Shown: positions 1 through 10,078 of the stretch, piece after piece
How the letters are laid out: each line of letters starts with the position of its first letter
Numbering within the stretch: position 1 is the stretch's first letter
Source of the DNA: an uncultured Gammaproteobacteria bacterium
Lineage (GTDB): Bacteria; Pseudomonadota; Gammaproteobacteria; Arenicellales; JAANXG01
Length of the DNA: 64,000 bases
NCBI GenBank assembly: GCA_947258975.1
Contig: CAMYKK010000005.1
Location: 62,001 to 126,000 of the forward strand
Direction: 5' to 3'
Notes under the pieces: generated by a model
Told to the model about the DNA's origin: nothing
The model's database searches: none
The model's input: only the letters and a program-made list of their open reading frames with translations
Position numbers and translations under genes: made by a program

Positions 1-617
1 TCATATTCCATCGCGCTGGCCTCGTCAGTAATCGATACACCATCGCGTAACGCATGACTCAACGCCCGTTCCAGCAATCCAAGTTTAAAAAACTGCGGGG
101 TTTGCGCCAGCCATAATGATTCTCGATTGACACTGCGGTCTACACGCTGATTAGGCGCCACTTTCTTGACGGTGTCCGTGACAGGCACCGCCAGTAGCCC
201 ACCATCGTTGTCGTGTACATTATTGATAAGCGCCTGGATACTCTTGAGCGAGGCAAATGGGCGAACTGCATCATGCACTAACACCCAATCTTCGGGGTCG
301 CCTCGCGTCTGAAGAAATCGGACGCCGTTTATCACCGACTCGGCACGCGTCGCGCCACCCATTGCCGTCCCCAGCAGTTTGGGGTGTCGTATGCCCAAAT
401 TATCCCAATGGGGATCCCGGACATCAATGCACACGACGATTCCGGCCAGCTCAGAAACCTCCCATAATTGGGACAACGAGTATTCTAAAATCGATCGCCC
501 TGCTATTGTAAGATATTGTTTCGGGATCTCTGTACTCATGCGTTTACCGATACCCGCTGCAGGCACAATACCCCAGCAGGTACGATTTTTTGGAATGATT
601 GCATCCGCTGGCAGCAT
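1..617 (-). CDS. ispD: 2-C-methyl-D-erythritol 4-phosphate cytidylyltransferase, 3' end cut by window edge
   Basis: IspD transfers CMP from CTP to methylerythritol 4-phosphate in the non-mevalonate isoprenoid pathway, in the cytoplasm. Translated from the minus strand, the protein has the nucleotide-binding motif PAAGIGKRM at residues 19-27, then HDAVRPF and, near the window edge, TPQFF, all typical of IspD. The start is the ATG at 615-617, preceded by GGAG at a spacing of five bases. The reading frame runs off the window at base 1, so the C-terminus is missing. Its start lies only 18 bases from the mfd start codon used here, with the genes diverging, so their promoters must overlap the opposite gene. 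Confidence 0.93.
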   Translation of the reverse strand, partial: MLPADAIIPKNRTCWGIVPAAGIGKRMSTEIPKQYLTIAGRSILEYSLSQLWEVSELAGIVVCIDVRDPHWDNLGIRHPKLLGTAMGGATRAESVINGVRFLQTRGDPEDWVLVHDAVRPFASLKSIQALINNVHDNDGGLLAVPVTDTVKKVAPNQRVDRSVNRESLWLAQTPQFFKLGLLERALSHALRDGVSITDEASAMEY

Positions 618-635
618 ATCTACTCCACGGTTACA

Positions 636-3600
636 ATGCGTCCCCTTTCAAGGCGGGGCTATTCACTATTGAATTCCAAACGCAATTCTTGCAGCTTGAT
701 CTCTCCTTTCGAGCCTTGTTTGCCCACCGCTGATCGGCCGCTCATCCATTGGCACCAGTTGTACGGAAGCAGTCTTGGTGTGGCTATTGTACAAGCGGCG
801 AAACGGTTGGGTGTAGTGATCGTAGTAACAGCCGACACCCGTTCCGCGCAAAGAGTAGAAGATCAAATACGGTTTTATCTGAATGTCTCCGAGGCTATTC
901 CGGTGTTTACTTTCCTGGACTGGGAATGTCTTCCTTATGATAACTTTTCTCCGCACCCGGACATCGTTTCCCACAGACTTTCCACGCTCTCTCAACTGCC
1001 GACTCTGAAGCATGGAGTAGTTATTCTCGCCGCGGGCAGTCTTATGCAGCGCCTTGCTCCTCTTGAATATGTGCGTGGACATAGTTTTCGAATACAGGCA
1101 GGGGAATGTCTCGACGTTGATACACTCAGAGTGAAACTTTTAACCGCAGGATACCATGCGGTTGAACAAACTGTTGCGCCCAGCGAATTTAGTGTTCGCG
1201 GAGGTCTGATTGACATATTCCCGACGGGAAGTGAGCGCCCTTTTCGTATTGATTTGTTTGACAATCAGGTGGAATCGATACGCTATTTTGATCCAGATAC
1301 GCAACGATCCAAAAATAACGTCAACTCGATACATCTACTTCCGGCACGGGAGTTTCCGCTTGACGACGCGGGCGTCAGGATCTTCAGGAGCGCATTCAGA
1401 CGAATATTCACCGGCGATCCGCAACGTTACAGCGTATACCGCGATATCAGTGACGGAATAGCCCCCCCGGGCATCGAATTCTATTTACCATTATTTTTCG
1501 ACCGCACCACCTCATTTTTCCAATACCTACCGCAACAAACAGCATTCATTTGCGTAGAAGACGTCGATAATGCATTGAATACATCCGCCGCCGAGATTGA
1601 AGATCGCTACCAAAACGCATCACTGGACGCAGATCGGGCGCTAGTGCCTCCTGACCAATTGTTCTTGAGTCCTGATGAAGTCAACGCCAGCTTGAATCGA
1701 TATCCTCGTATCCAGGTCCAAACACTTTTCGACGCGGCACTTGATGATTCCCATTGTTTCAACAGTCAAGCGCCGCCGGAATTTTCGGTAAATCTTAGGG
1801 CTCCGTCGCCGTACGCTGAATTCTTTAAATTTGTTGACGGTTTTCCGGGTCGCGTTTTGCTGGTTGCCGAAACCGCCGGTCGCAGAGAGAACCTTGTTGG
1901 ATTGCTGCGGGATCAATCTCTAACGGTGAACGTGGTGGACAATTGGGAAGCATTTCTCCAGTCTCCACATGCGCTCGCCGTGACGGTCGGTTCACTGGAG
2001 AACGGTCTGTTGCTGGACTCTCCAAAACTGGCGGTATTGACTGAGGGACAACTTTACGGCGCGCGCGTGCTGCAACGCCGGCGTCGGAGCGTCGCAAGTC
2101 AAGATCCTGAATCAGTGATTCGTTCTTTAGCAGAGCTCGAAATCGGCGATCCAGTAGTGCATGATGAACACGGTGTAGGGCGCTATCAGGGACTAAATAC
2201 TCTGACCATCGATCGGAATCAAACCGAGTTTCTCACACTTGAATATTACGGCGGTGACAAACTTTACATACCAGTGTTGTCACTCCACAAGGTAAGCCGT
2301 TTTGTGGGTGCCAGCGCCGAGGCCGCGCCGTTACACAAACTTGGCAGCGAGGCATGGCTAAAAGCGAAACGGCGCGCCAAGCAACGTGCACACGATATCG
2401 CCGTTGAATTACTGGAAATCGAAACGCTGCGTGCAGTGCGCAAAGGAACCTCTTTTCCTCCACCCGACGATGCATACGTTTCCTTTATAGCCGCATTTCC
2501 GTTCGAAGAAACTCCAGACCAAGCGCAAGTAATCGAAGACGTTGTTACAGATATGTGCACCGAAAAACCTATGGACCGACTCGTGTGCGGTGATGTTGGA
2601 TTCGGGAAAACAGAAGTCGCCTTGAGAGCGGCGTTTCTTGCTACTCAAGGGAGCAAGCAAATTGCAGTAGTTGTGCCAACAACCCTGTTAGCGCAACAGC
2701 ACTTCCACAGTTTTACAGATAGGTTTTCCGAATCGCCCGTAGTAATCGAGTTGCTGTCGAGATTTCGAAGCAAAAAACAACAATCGGAGGTCTTGTCAAA
2801 ACTGAAAAACGGAACAATCGATATCGTAATCGGTACGCACAGAATTTTACAGCGGGATGTTCAGTTCAAACATTTGGGCCTGATAATAATCGATGAAGAA
2901 CACCGGTTTGGAGTACGGCAAAAGGAACAGTTGAAAAAACTTCGCGCACAAACTGACATATTAACGCTGACCGCAACCCCAATCCCACGAACCTTAAATA
3001 TCGCGTTGTCCGGAATGCGCGACATATCGATCATCGCAACTCCTCCGAAAAGGAGGCTATCGATAAAAACATTCGTTCGGGAGTGGAACAACTCAATGAT
3101 CCGAGAAGCCTGCCTGCGAGAGTTGCGGCGTGGTGGTCAAGTGTATTTCTTGCACAACGAAGTGCGAACTTTGGGAAAGATTACGCAATCCTTGAATCAA
3201 CTGCTCCCGGAAGCGAGTATTCAGGGCGCCCATGGGCAAATGCGAGAAAGTGAACTCGAGCACGTCATGAGCGATTTTTATCATCAGAGATTCAGCATAT
3301 TGGTGTGCACAACAATCATTGAAAGCGGCATCGATATTCCCACCGCAAACACAATTATCATCAATCGCGCGCACCGCTTTGGCTTGGCTCAATTACATCA
3401 ACTACGAGGGCGCGTAGGCCGGTCACATCACCAAGCATATGCATTTTTATTAACCCCTCCTCTCAGAACGCTTACATCAGATGCAGTAAAGCGACTTCAA
3501 GCCATTGAGTCATTGGAGGATTTGGGTGCCGGTTTCGCCCTTGCATCTCACGATCTGGAAATTCGCGGAGCTGGAGAGTTGCTCGGCGAGTCCCAGAGTG

Positions 3601-4145
3601 GAACCATCGATGAAGTTGGCTTCGCGATGTATTCAGATTTTCTAAATCGCTCGATAGCAACGATTAAATCTGCGGATAAACGACCCATTGGCAAAGTGGA
3701 CGTGGATCTTTCCGCCTTTGAAATCAACCTCCATGTCCCGGCATTATTCCCCGACACGTACTTACCTGACGTTCATCTGCGTCTGACCATGTACAAACGC
3801 ATGTCAAGCGTTACGAGCTCAGAGCAGCTCAGGGAACTCGAGGTAGAGGCGATAGATCGCTTTGGTCTGCTACCGCAGCCGGCGAAAATGTTGTTCAGGC
3901 TCACCAAGCTGCGCTTGCAACTGGCTCCCCTGGGGATCGTCCGCGTAGATATAGGCCCAAAAGGAGGACGAATCGTATTCCAAGAAGATCCTGATATTGA
4001 TCCCGGCCGCTTAATTGAACTACTCCATTCAAAGCCGAACAAGTATCAAATGGCTGATCCTACTACACTTAAAATAATCGATGACTTTGCTGATCCTGAA
4101 TCTCGATTTCTCGCCGCTCAAGACTTGTGCAAGATATTGAATTAA
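636..4145 (+). CDS. mfd: Transcription-repair coupling factor Mfd
   Basis: Mfd is an ATP-driven DNA translocase that removes RNA polymerase stalled at lesions and recruits UvrA. The frame gives 1169 residues from the ATG at 636, close to the usual ~1150. The N-terminal part carries the UvrB-like module, and the middle has the polymerase-interacting segment ([16 protein letters not shown]). The helicase core has Walker A GDVGFGKT near residue 651, DEEH near 752, and TATPIPRTL and QLRGRVGR motifs. The ATG at 636 has no clear Shine-Dalgarno sequence. An in-frame TTG at 669, after a GGCGGGG run, is an alternative start (1158 residues). The 3' end overlaps the convergent def gene by four bases. 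Confidence 0.96.
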   Translation: MRPLSRRGYSLLNSKRNSCSLISPFEPCLPTADRPLIHWHQLYGSSLGVAIVQAAKRLGVVIVVTADTRSAQRVEDQIRFYLNVSEAIPVFTFLDWECLPYDNFSPHPDIVSHRLSTLSQLPTLKHGVVILAAGSLMQRLAPLEYVRGHSFRIQAGECLDVDTLRVKLLTAGYHAVEQTVAPSEFSVRGGLIDIFPTGSERPFRIDLFDNQVESIRYFDPDTQRSKNNVNSIHLLPAREFPLDDAGVRIFRSAFRRIFTGDPQRYSVYRDISDGIAPPGIEFYLPLFFDRTTSFFQYLPQQTAFICVEDVDNALNTSAAEIEDRYQNASLDADRALVPPDQLFLSPDEVNASLNRYPRIQVQTLFDAALDDSHCFNSQAPPEFSVNLRAPSPYAEFFKFVDGFPGRVLLVAETAGRRENLVGLLRDQSLTVNVVDNWEAFLQSPHALAVTVGSLENGLLLDSPKLAVLTEGQLYGARVLQRRRRSVASQDPESVIRSLAELEIGDPVVHDEHGVGRYQGLNTLTIDRNQTEFLTLEYYGGDKLYIPVLSLHKVSRFVGASAEAAPLHKLGSEAWLKAKRRAKQRAHDIAVELLEIETLRAVRKGTSFPPPDDAYVSFIAAFPFEETPDQAQVIEDVVTDMCTEKPMDRLVCGDVGFGKTEVALRAAFLATQGSKQIAVVVPTTLLAQQHFHSFTDRFSESPVVIELLSRFRSKKQQSEVLSKLKNGTIDIVIGTHRILQRDVQFKHLGLIIIDEEHRFGVRQKEQLKKLRAQTDILTLTATPIPRTLNIALSGMRDISIIATPPKRRLSIKTFVREWNNSMIREACLRELRRGGQVYFLHNEVRTLGKITQSLNQLLPEASIQGAHGQMRESELEHVMSDFYHQRFSILVCTTIIESGIDIPTANTIIINRAHRFGLAQLHQLRGRVGRSHHQAYAFLLTPPLRTLTSDAVKRLQAIESLEDLGAGFALASHDLEIRGAGELLGESQSGTIDEVGFAMYSDFLNRSIATIKSADKRPIGKVDVDLSAFEINLHVPALFPDTYLPDVHLRLTMYKRMSSVTSSEQLRELEVEAIDRFGLLPQPAKMLFRLTKLRLQLAPLGIVRVDIGPKGGRIVFQEDPDIDPGRLIELLHSKPNKYQMADPTTLKIIDDFADPESRFLAAQDLCKILN

Positions 4146-4672
4146 TCGGTTCTGATCAGCTCCGGGAAAAGCACATCCTCATAACCAAAATCACGCAGGT
4201 TGGTGATCCGCATGGGATAAAGTATTCCGTCCAGATGGTCACACTCGTGTTGTACGACCCTAGCGTGGAAACCCTCCGCATCGCGACGGATTTCATGTCC
4301 AGACGGATCGAAACCGGCATAACGAATGCGCAGATAGCGGCTAACCTTTCCACGCATCCCCGGGACGCTCAAACAACCTTCCCAGCCTGCTTCCATTTCG
4401 GAAGAGACCGGTTCAACAGAGGGATTAATGAGCACCGTCATCGGTACCGGCTCCGCCTCCGGGTAGCGTCGATTGCTGTGCAAACCAAATATCACAACTC
4501 GTTTGGGAACACCGATCTGCGGCGCCGCCAATCCGGCACCATCCAACGCGGTCATTGTATCAAACATGTCTGCGATGAGATCATCCAACTCCTTACTTGT
4601 AAACTCTAGTATCGGCTGTGCCGCTTGAACAAGAAGTGGATGACCCATTTTTAAAACTTGCCGAACTGCCAT
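4142..4672 (-). CDS. def: Peptide deformylase
   Basis: Removes the formyl group from the N-terminal methionine of new proteins; a metal-dependent cytoplasmic enzyme. All three family motifs are present: [10 protein letters not shown] at residues 45-54, EGCLSVP at 98-104 (metal-binding Cys) and HECDH at 142-146 (metal-binding His pair and catalytic Glu). At 176 residues it has normal length. I chose the ATG at 4670-4672 ([10 protein letters not shown]) rather than the GTG six bases upstream because the family usually starts this way. It converges on mfd with a four-base overlap and diverges from csiV. It is not next to fmt here, unlike many def genes. Confidence 0.94.
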   Translation of the reverse strand: MAVRQVLKMGHPLLVQAAQPILEFTSKELDDLIADMFDTMTALDGAGLAAPQIGVPKRVVIFGLHSNRRYPEAEPVPMTVLINPSVEPVSSEMEAGWEGCLSVPGMRGKVSRYLRIRYAGFDPSGHEIRRDAEGFHARVVQHECDHLDGILYPMRITNLRDFGYEDVLFPELIRTD

Positions 4673-4695
4673 AGTCACAACAACGTTGACGAAGC

Positions 4696-4704
4696 TGCTA
4701 TTAT
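4696..4704 (+). promoter_or_regulatory. Extended -10 promoter element, probably for csiV
   Basis: The bases TGCTATTAT fit the extended -10 pattern TGn-TATTAT, in the short space between the divergent def and csiV starts. No good -35 box sits 17 bases upstream. If used, transcription would begin near 4711, which argues against the TTG at 4686 as the csiV start. Confidence 0.35.
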
Positions 4705-4739
4705 ACTTACGTCTATCGGTTCCGTGGATTTTTCGTCCC

Positions 4740-5354
4740 GTGAAGAAAATGTATTGGATTCAGGCTTTGAGCCTAATGGTTATGTTGTCGAGCGTGACGT
4801 CCGTCTCTGCGCAGACGGACAGTGAGAAAAAATATTTGATCGAGGTTATTGTATTTGAAAATACAGGGCCGGACTCGGCAGATAACGAGTTATTTGGGCG
4901 CCGTATCGAATTGGCCCTTGACGAACCCACACCAACCGGCGACCCACTGAGTGAGAAGCCCGATTTCAGCTTCGTGCAAGCGGGAACATTAGGGGAAATT
5001 ACCGCCGATCTCAAACGTAGTTCACGCTACGATCTTTTGAAACAGGTAGCGTGGATACAACCAGCTGTCAACAAAGGCGATGCACCCAAAATTTACGTTG
5101 GCAAACAAGCAGAGCTAACAGGTCAAGTACGATTTTATTCCAAAAAACTACTTTTTATCGAGGTTGAATTACGTTTTCATCGTCCGCTGAAAAGCATTAC
5201 GAATATTACGGTACCTTATTCCTCACGCCACTACCAGACGCCTGTCTATATCATAAAAGAAACACGGCGCCTAAAGTTGAATAACATTCATTATTTCGAT
5301 CATCCGCACTTCGGAGCTTTGGTCAAAGTGAGTCGCTGGTCTCAGCAGCCGTGA
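4740..5354 (+). CDS. csiV: CsiV-family exported protein
   Basis: The protein looks like the CsiV family, described as a periplasmic peptidoglycan-binding protein. The product begins with a basic stretch (KKM) and a hydrophobic segment ending SVTSVSAQ, a typical signal peptide with AxA-like cleavage near residue 25. The mature part starts with [12 protein letters not shown], typical of the family, and ends in a basic, beta-rich region. The start is taken as the GTG at 4740 because it supplies the lysines of the signal peptide; the ATG at 4749 is the alternative. Its position between mfd and mtiP matches Pseudomonas gene order. I recognise the family, but its exact role here is inferred. Confidence 0.75.
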   Translation: MKKMYWIQALSLMVMLSSVTSVSAQTDSEKKYLIEVIVFENTGPDSADNELFGRRIELALDEPTPTGDPLSEKPDFSFVQAGTLGEITADLKRSSRYDLLKQVAWIQPAVNKGDAPKIYVGKQAELTGQVRFYSKKLLFIEVELRFHRPLKSITNITVPYSSRHYQTPVYIIKETRRLKLNNIHYFDHPHFGALVKVSRWSQQP

Positions 5355-5391
5355 TTCAGCACATTTACTCAGCGAGGCGATACCTGATGAG

Positions 5392-6189
5392 CTATGCGTG
5401 CCTGCCACTTCCAGGTTTTATGGGTTCCGGCAAATTGAATCTCAATTGTTCTGCTTTTGGCACGGCCACTGTCAAAATGTCCAACAATCGAGCCGTACCT
5501 TGCGCGCACACATTCTCAATCTCCGAGCCGGTCACGACCCCCTGTCCACGGCCCGCGGCGTGATTCACCACCAGTGCCATGCAGGCGTAACAAAGACCCA
5601 GTTCCCGCGCCAAGGCTGCTTCCGGCATCCCCGTCATACCGACAATATCAGCGCCATCGCGCTCCAGTCTGTTCACTTCCGCGCCAGTCTCGAGCCTTGG
5701 TCCCTGGGTCGCGGCATAGGTACCAGTGTCTACCACGTCTATACTTGCTTCCGCTGCACTGTGTATCAATACTCCCCTTAATTCCTCACAGTAGGGAAAC
5801 GTGAAGTCAATGTGACTAACCGCGGCTTGATTCTGGAAGAATGTTTGCTCGCGATTGTATGTATAGTCCAAAATCTGCTCCGGTATAACAATGGTGCCAG
5901 GTCCAAATCGATTTCCAATTCCACCTACCGTAACAAGGGAAATCACAACGTTTATCTGAGCGGTCTTCAAGGCCCAAATATTCGCGCGGTAATTGATCTC
6001 GTGGGGAGCAATGGTATGCCGTGGTCCGTGCCGCGCCAACACCAAAATCTGTTTGCCTGCTAATCTGTGCCGTCTTAGACTCGCGGAGGTTGGCCCATAC
6101 GGTGTAAGGTTGATGCTGGGGGAATACAACTCTCCAGATGATGGCAATCGGCTGAATCCGGAGCCGGAAATAACACCGACGGTCCCCAT
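5392..6189 (-). CDS. S-methyl-5'-thioinosine (or thioadenosine) phosphorylase
   Basis: Phosphorolyses methylthioinosine or methylthioadenosine to methylthioribose-1-phosphate and a free purine base. The 265-residue protein has the N-terminal phosphate loop (GVISGSGF), HGPRHTIAPHEINYRANIWAL and MTGMPEAALARELGL of the MTAP family. Downstream of these, NHAAG has Asn where adenine-specific MTAP enzymes carry Asp. Asn at this site is associated with 6-oxopurines, which suggests methylthioinosine as substrate, as in Pseudomonas MTIP. Start: the ATG at 6187-6189 overlaps the hpt stop as TGATG, so the two are translationally coupled. Coupling to hpt, which would salvage the hypoxanthine released, supports the inosine assignment, and mtaD at 50 kb would supply the substrate. 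Confidence 0.85.
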   Translation of the reverse strand: MGTVGVISGSGFSRLPSSGELYSPSINLTPYGPTSASLRRHRLAGKQILVLARHGPRHTIAPHEINYRANIWALKTAQINVVISLVTVGGIGNRFGPGTIVIPEQILDYTYNREQTFFQNQAAVSHIDFTFPYCEELRGVLIHSAAEASIDVVDTGTYAATQGPRLETGAEVNRLERDGADIVGMTGMPEAALARELGLCYACMALVVNHAAGRGQGVVTGSEIENVCAQGTARLLDILTVAVPKAEQLRFNLPEPIKPGSGRHA

Positions 6190-6758
6190 CAATCCTCGGC
6201 CAGGGCATACACTTCGGGCAAGTTTCTAAACCTGCCCCGGTAATCCATGCCGCAACCAAATACGTATCTATCCGGGACTTCCAAGCCGAAAAAGTCGACC
6301 GATGTCGCCACCGATGGTTTGCTCTTCTTCACTAACACGGCCTTAAATGTCCGACTCGCCCCTAGCTCCACCAAGCGTTTATCTATTTCCAGCAAGGTTG
6401 TGCCTTCGTCAAGAATATCATCGACGATCACAACCACACGGTTCTTGACGTCGCCGTGGACGCTGGTGATCCAATCCAGCTTACCACCAAAAGTCTGATC
6501 TCGGTATCGAGACACATGCACATAGCCGATGTCGCATGGGATTTTGAGCCTGGTTATCAGCCTTCCCGCTACAACTATTCCGCCTATCAACACGCAGACA
6601 ATCAGTGGAGATTGCCCATAGAGGGCATGGTTTATTTCATCGGCGAGTTTGTCAAACGCACGAGTAACCTGATCTGCGTCGTACAACAAATCCGCATTAT
6701 CCGGTATGCCACTGCTCTCATCCAGCCATGAACTTGTGATATCTTTAGATTCTGCCAT
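6189..6758 (-). CDS. hpt: Hypoxanthine-guanine phosphoribosyltransferase
   Basis: Converts hypoxanthine or guanine plus PRPP to IMP or GMP. The PRPP-binding signature VVVIVDDILDEGTTL is present, followed by the hydrophobic strand and base-binding region ending DYRGRFRNLPEVYAL. The ATG at 6758 is preferred (189 residues); it overlaps the end of manC by 14 bases, whereas the upstream start at 6794 would overlap by 50. It is followed directly by mtiP with a TGATG junction. It sits at the tail of the polysaccharide operon, so it may share that transcript. Confidence 0.9.
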   Translation of the reverse strand: MAESKDITSSWLDESSGIPDNADLLYDADQVTRAFDKLADEINHALYGQSPLIVCVLIGGIVVAGRLITRLKIPCDIGYVHVSRYRDQTFGGKLDWITSVHGDVKNRVVVIVDDILDEGTTLLEIDKRLVELGASRTFKAVLVKKSKPSVATSVDFFGLEVPDRYVFGCGMDYRGRFRNLPEVYALAED

Positions 6759-8157
6759 ATTCGTCTTCAAACCGGACGATATCATCCTCGCCAAGGTATG
6801 ACCCAGTTTGCACCTCTACCACTTCTAAAGGCACTTGGCCCGAATTTTTAAGATTATGTTTTGTTCTCACTGGAATATAGGTAGATTCATTTGGTTTCAA
6901 TATCAGACTTTCGTCTCCACGAGTGACATTGGCTACACCGCTAACAACTATCCAATGTTCAGAGCGTTGCCGATGTAGCTGAAGCGAGATGCTGGCTCCC
7001 GGATTGACGACGAGCCTTTTTACTTGAAAGCCATCACCGCTGTCCAAAGTCTGGAAACATCCCCATGGTCTATAGACTTTTGTATGAACCAGGGCCTCAG
7101 TTCTACTATGTGCATTCAATTCCTCAACGATAGTCTTGACGTGTTGGTCATGTTCTTTATCCGCCACCAGAACCGCGTCATCGGTTTCTACAATGATGAC
7201 ATTATCGATGCCAATTGCGACAACCAAACGCTGCTCTGCGCGAATATAAGAATTCTTTACTTCACGGATGATCACATCTCCGTGCATCACATTACCGTCC
7301 TCATCCGGACTCATGGCTTTCATTAATTGTGACCAACTGCCAACATCACTCCATGCCGTATCCAGAGGCACGACCACCGCATTCCTGGTGTTTTCCATCA
7401 CTGCATAATCAATCGAATCTTGCTGACATTTAGAAAACGCTACTGGATCAATACGCGTAAAACTCTCGTCGTGACTAATATTTTCCGTTGCCTCAAGACA
7501 ACGTCGATGTATTTCAGGTCTCCACTTCTTGATTTCATCGAGATAAACATCATTACGAAATACAAACATTCCGCTATTCCAATAATATTCTCCACTTTGT
7601 ACCAAGTCGACCGCCACGGCCTGAGTTGGTTTCTCGAGAAAGCGCTCTACTTGAAAACCAGAATCACCGTCCAATGCTTTCCCTTTTTGAATATAACCGT
7701 ATCCAGTTTCCGGCCTATCCGGTAAAATTCCAAATGTAACCAACTTGCCTTGGCTGGCATAACGAGTAGCAATTTCTGCCGCATTATAAAAATCTTCGTC
7801 GCTTGCAATAAGGTGATCCGAAGGCAATATTAATAAGGTCACAACACCATACAATTGCATAGAACGCAGTGCGGCAACCGTAATCGCGGGAGCAGTGTTT
7901 AATGCCTTGGGTTCCAATACAATTTCCACCTCATGCACACCGCTATTCGCAAGTTGCTCTGAAACCAAGAATCGATGATCTTCGTTACAGAGCACCATGA
8001 CTCTACCATTGGTCGCTACGTGACGAGCCCGTTTAACGGTCTGCTGCAATAACGTTGCCGGACCCGTTAGATCGTGAAATTGCTTCGGAAACAGATGGCG
8101 TGACACGGGCCATAGCCGACTTCCCGAACCGCCCGACAAAATCACTGGTACCAACAT
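6745..8157 (-). CDS. manC: Mannose-1-phosphate guanylyltransferase / mannose-6-phosphate isomerase
   Basis: Bifunctional enzyme making GDP-mannose: the N-terminal domain joins GTP and mannose-1-phosphate, and the C-terminal cupin domain isomerises fructose-6-phosphate. The N-terminus shows the pyrophosphorylase signature SGGSGSRLWPVSR and FPKQF (residues ~8-27), with FLEKPTQA further on. The C-terminal third contains the PMI type II motifs VYRPWG, KRLVVNPGASISLQLH and HRQRSEHW. The 470-residue length is typical of AlgA/ManC/CpsB. It lies three bases after the WbpM-like gene and feeds gmd, encoded at the other end of the operon. Confidence 0.96.
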   Translation of the reverse strand: MLVPVILSGGSGSRLWPVSRHLFPKQFHDLTGPATLLQQTVKRARHVATNGRVMVLCNEDHRFLVSEQLANSGVHEVEIVLEPKALNTAPAITVAALRSMQLYGVVTLLILPSDHLIASDEDFYNAAEIATRYASQGKLVTFGILPDRPETGYGYIQKGKALDGDSGFQVERFLEKPTQAVAVDLVQSGEYYWNSGMFVFRNDVYLDEIKKWRPEIHRRCLEATENISHDESFTRIDPVAFSKCQQDSIDYAVMENTRNAVVVPLDTAWSDVGSWSQLMKAMSPDEDGNVMHGDVIIREVKNSYIRAEQRLVVAIGIDNVIIVETDDAVLVADKEHDQHVKTIVEELNAHSRTEALVHTKVYRPWGCFQTLDSGDGFQVKRLVVNPGASISLQLHRQRSEHWIVVSGVANVTRGDESLILKPNESTYIPVRTKHNLKNSGQVPLEVVEVQTGSYLGEDDIVRFEDEYGRI

Positions 8158-8160
8158 AGG

Positions 8161-10077
8161 TCAACCTGTCAGCGTATCGCCGACTACCAGCATCTCTGTA
8201 TCGCGTCCGTCAAGCTGTTTGTGCGCGCGGGAGAATTCAGGAACCAAATGGTTTAACAAACCAACTAACACTTCCTCATCGAAGGTTTCGACTGCGTTCT
8301 CCATACGTGTAATGATCGGCTCAACGACTTTCCATTCGACGTCTCTACTGGACGCGAGCAGAATTTTGTCATGTTCAGTGTCCGTGAGCGGCTCTTCCGA
8401 GTGAAACAACTCCTCGTAAAGTTTCTCACCCGGACGCATACCCGTATAGACTATGGGGACGTCGTCACCAGGGATCTTTCCAGAGAGCCTGATCATCTGT
8501 TCTGCCAGATATCTAACTGCGATGGGTTCACCCATGTCCAACACGTAGATTCCGCCTCCACTTCCAACCGTACTTGCTTCAAGAATCAATTGGGTGGCCT
8601 CAGTAATGGTCATAAAATACCGTGTGACGTCTGGATGGGTAACAGTCACCGGGCCACCTTCCTTGATCTGACTCTGAAATAGGGGTACCACGCTACCCGC
8701 CGAGCCCAATACGTTGCCAAATCTTACGGTGACAAATCTCGTGTCAGACTGTGTGTCAAGCGCTTGACAATATATCTCACCCACTCGCTTGCACGTACCC
8801 ATGAGACTTGTTGGGTTTACCGCCTTGTCGGTGGAAATTAAAACGAATGTCTCACATTTACTTTCCGCAGCCTGCCTGGCTACAACACAAGACCCGATGA
8901 CATTATTTTTTACCGCCTCCCGCAATTGGCCTTCCAGCAATGGAACGTGTTTATATGCCGCCGCATGAAAAACTATGTCCGGCAAATAACGTTGAAAAAT
9001 ATTTCTAACTGCTGCTCGATCACACACATCACCAAGAACCGCCACGCAGTTCAGCTCTGGATTATTCCGCGCAAACTCTTGTTCGATCTTGTAGAGATTG
9101 AATTCGCTGTTTTCGAACAGAATAAGCTTTTCCAACCCTACATTGTCGAGCTGACGGCACAATTCACTACCGATTGATCCACCTGCTCCAGTGACCAGTA
9201 TTACCTTATTATTCAGCCCATGTTTTATCTGTCCCCAATCTAGCTGCACCGGATCCCGACCCAATAAATCATCGATACGAACCTCGCGCATATCACTCAG
9301 ACTTACCTGACCGGTAACGATGTCGTTAATAGCAGGAAGAGTTCTGAAATCGATACCAGATTGCTCACACAGACCGACGATTCGTTGCATCTGTTTATCC
9401 GTTGCGCTGGGTACGGCGATAATTATTAAATCGATATTCCAACGCTCGGCCAGATCTGCGATGACGTCGCACGAACCCACAACACGTATACCATGTATTT
9501 CTTTCCCGGTTTTTATGGGATCGTCATCTACGAACGCCACCGGTTCACAGATTCTTGTCGCATTGCGTTTCAGGTCTCTGACAAGCTGTTCGCCGGCGGC
9601 TCCCGCGCCAATCACAAGCGCGCGCTTTTCTACTGCGATACTCAAGTGTTGATCCTTGATCATCCGAAACAGCAATCGAGAACCACATAACACGCCGGCC
9701 AATAAAATTGCATACAAAATAAATACCGACCGCGGAACAAATTCAAGCCGGGTAACTAGAAATATGAGAAGCGCGACTAACGTTGTTCCCACCACTACCG
9801 ATTTGAGTATACGCACAAGATCAGACAACGACGTAAATCGCCACACGCCTCGATGGGTGCCAAACATAACCAAAACCACCCCCTGCGCGAAGATCACCCA
9901 CGGAAGCACCACAAACGCCTGATGAAGAAACTCGTCCGGTATTTGACTCAAGTTGTAACGCAACCAGTAAGCGGATAACCACGCAACAGGTATCATAAAC
10001 AGATCATGAAGCATGACCTGCCAACGATAACGGATGCTTCGCAGATGCCTCCGAATACTTATCAGGCTTTGTTTCAT
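8161..10077 (-). CDS. Membrane-bound UDP-N-acetylglucosamine 4,6-dehydratase, WbpM/CapD type
   Basis: Predicted to convert UDP-GlcNAc to the 4-keto-6-deoxy sugar. The 638-residue protein has an N-terminal block of hydrophobic segments (about the first 130 residues), then a nucleotide-binding CoA-binding-like fold (VIGAGAAGEQL). The catalytic extended-SDR domain follows with VTGAGGSIGSEL, AAAYKHVPL and STDKAVNPTSLMG-TCK. The Met-x3-Lys in place of Tyr-x3-Lys is characteristic of the WbpM/FlaA1 group. I chose the ATG at 10077, one base after the upstream stop, over the longer frame from 10113. With the next two genes it probably makes the first sugar of the lipid-linked chain. Confidence 0.9.
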   Translation of the reverse strand: MKQSLISIRRHLRSIRYRWQVMLHDLFMIPVAWLSAYWLRYNLSQIPDEFLHQAFVVLPWVIFAQGVVLVMFGTHRGVWRFTSLSDLVRILKSVVVGTTLVALLIFLVTRLEFVPRSVFILYAILLAGVLCGSRLLFRMIKDQHLSIAVEKRALVIGAGAAGEQLVRDLKRNATRICEPVAFVDDDPIKTGKEIHGIRVVGSCDVIADLAERWNIDLIIIAVPSATDKQMQRIVGLCEQSGIDFRTLPAINDIVTGQVSLSDMREVRIDDLLGRDPVQLDWGQIKHGLNNKVILVTGAGGSIGSELCRQLDNVGLEKLILFENSEFNLYKIEQEFARNNPELNCVAVLGDVCDRAAVRNIFQRYLPDIVFHAAAYKHVPLLEGQLREAVKNNVIGSCVVARQAAESKCETFVLISTDKAVNPTSLMGTCKRVGEIYCQALDTQSDTRFVTVRFGNVLGSAGSVVPLFQSQIKEGGPVTVTHPDVTRYFMTITEATQLILEASTVGSGGGIYVLDMGEPIAVRYLAEQMIRLSGKIPGDDVPIVYTGMRPGEKLYEELFHSEEPLTDTEHDKILLASSRDVEWKVVEPIITRMENAVETFDEEVLVGLLNHLVPEFSRAHKQLDGRDTEMLVVGDTLTG

Positions 10078-10078
10078 G

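Noticed and set aside
4127-4609. 160-residue plus-strand frame opposite def
   Set aside because: Antisense to a clear peptide deformylase with all motifs; composition is that of a shadow frame.
4686-4707. TTGACG and TATACT as a sigma70 promoter or a TTG start for csiV
   Set aside because: The boxes are only ten bases apart, and a start at 4686 adds residues before the signal peptide that do not fit. The extended -10 and the GTG at 4740 are better.
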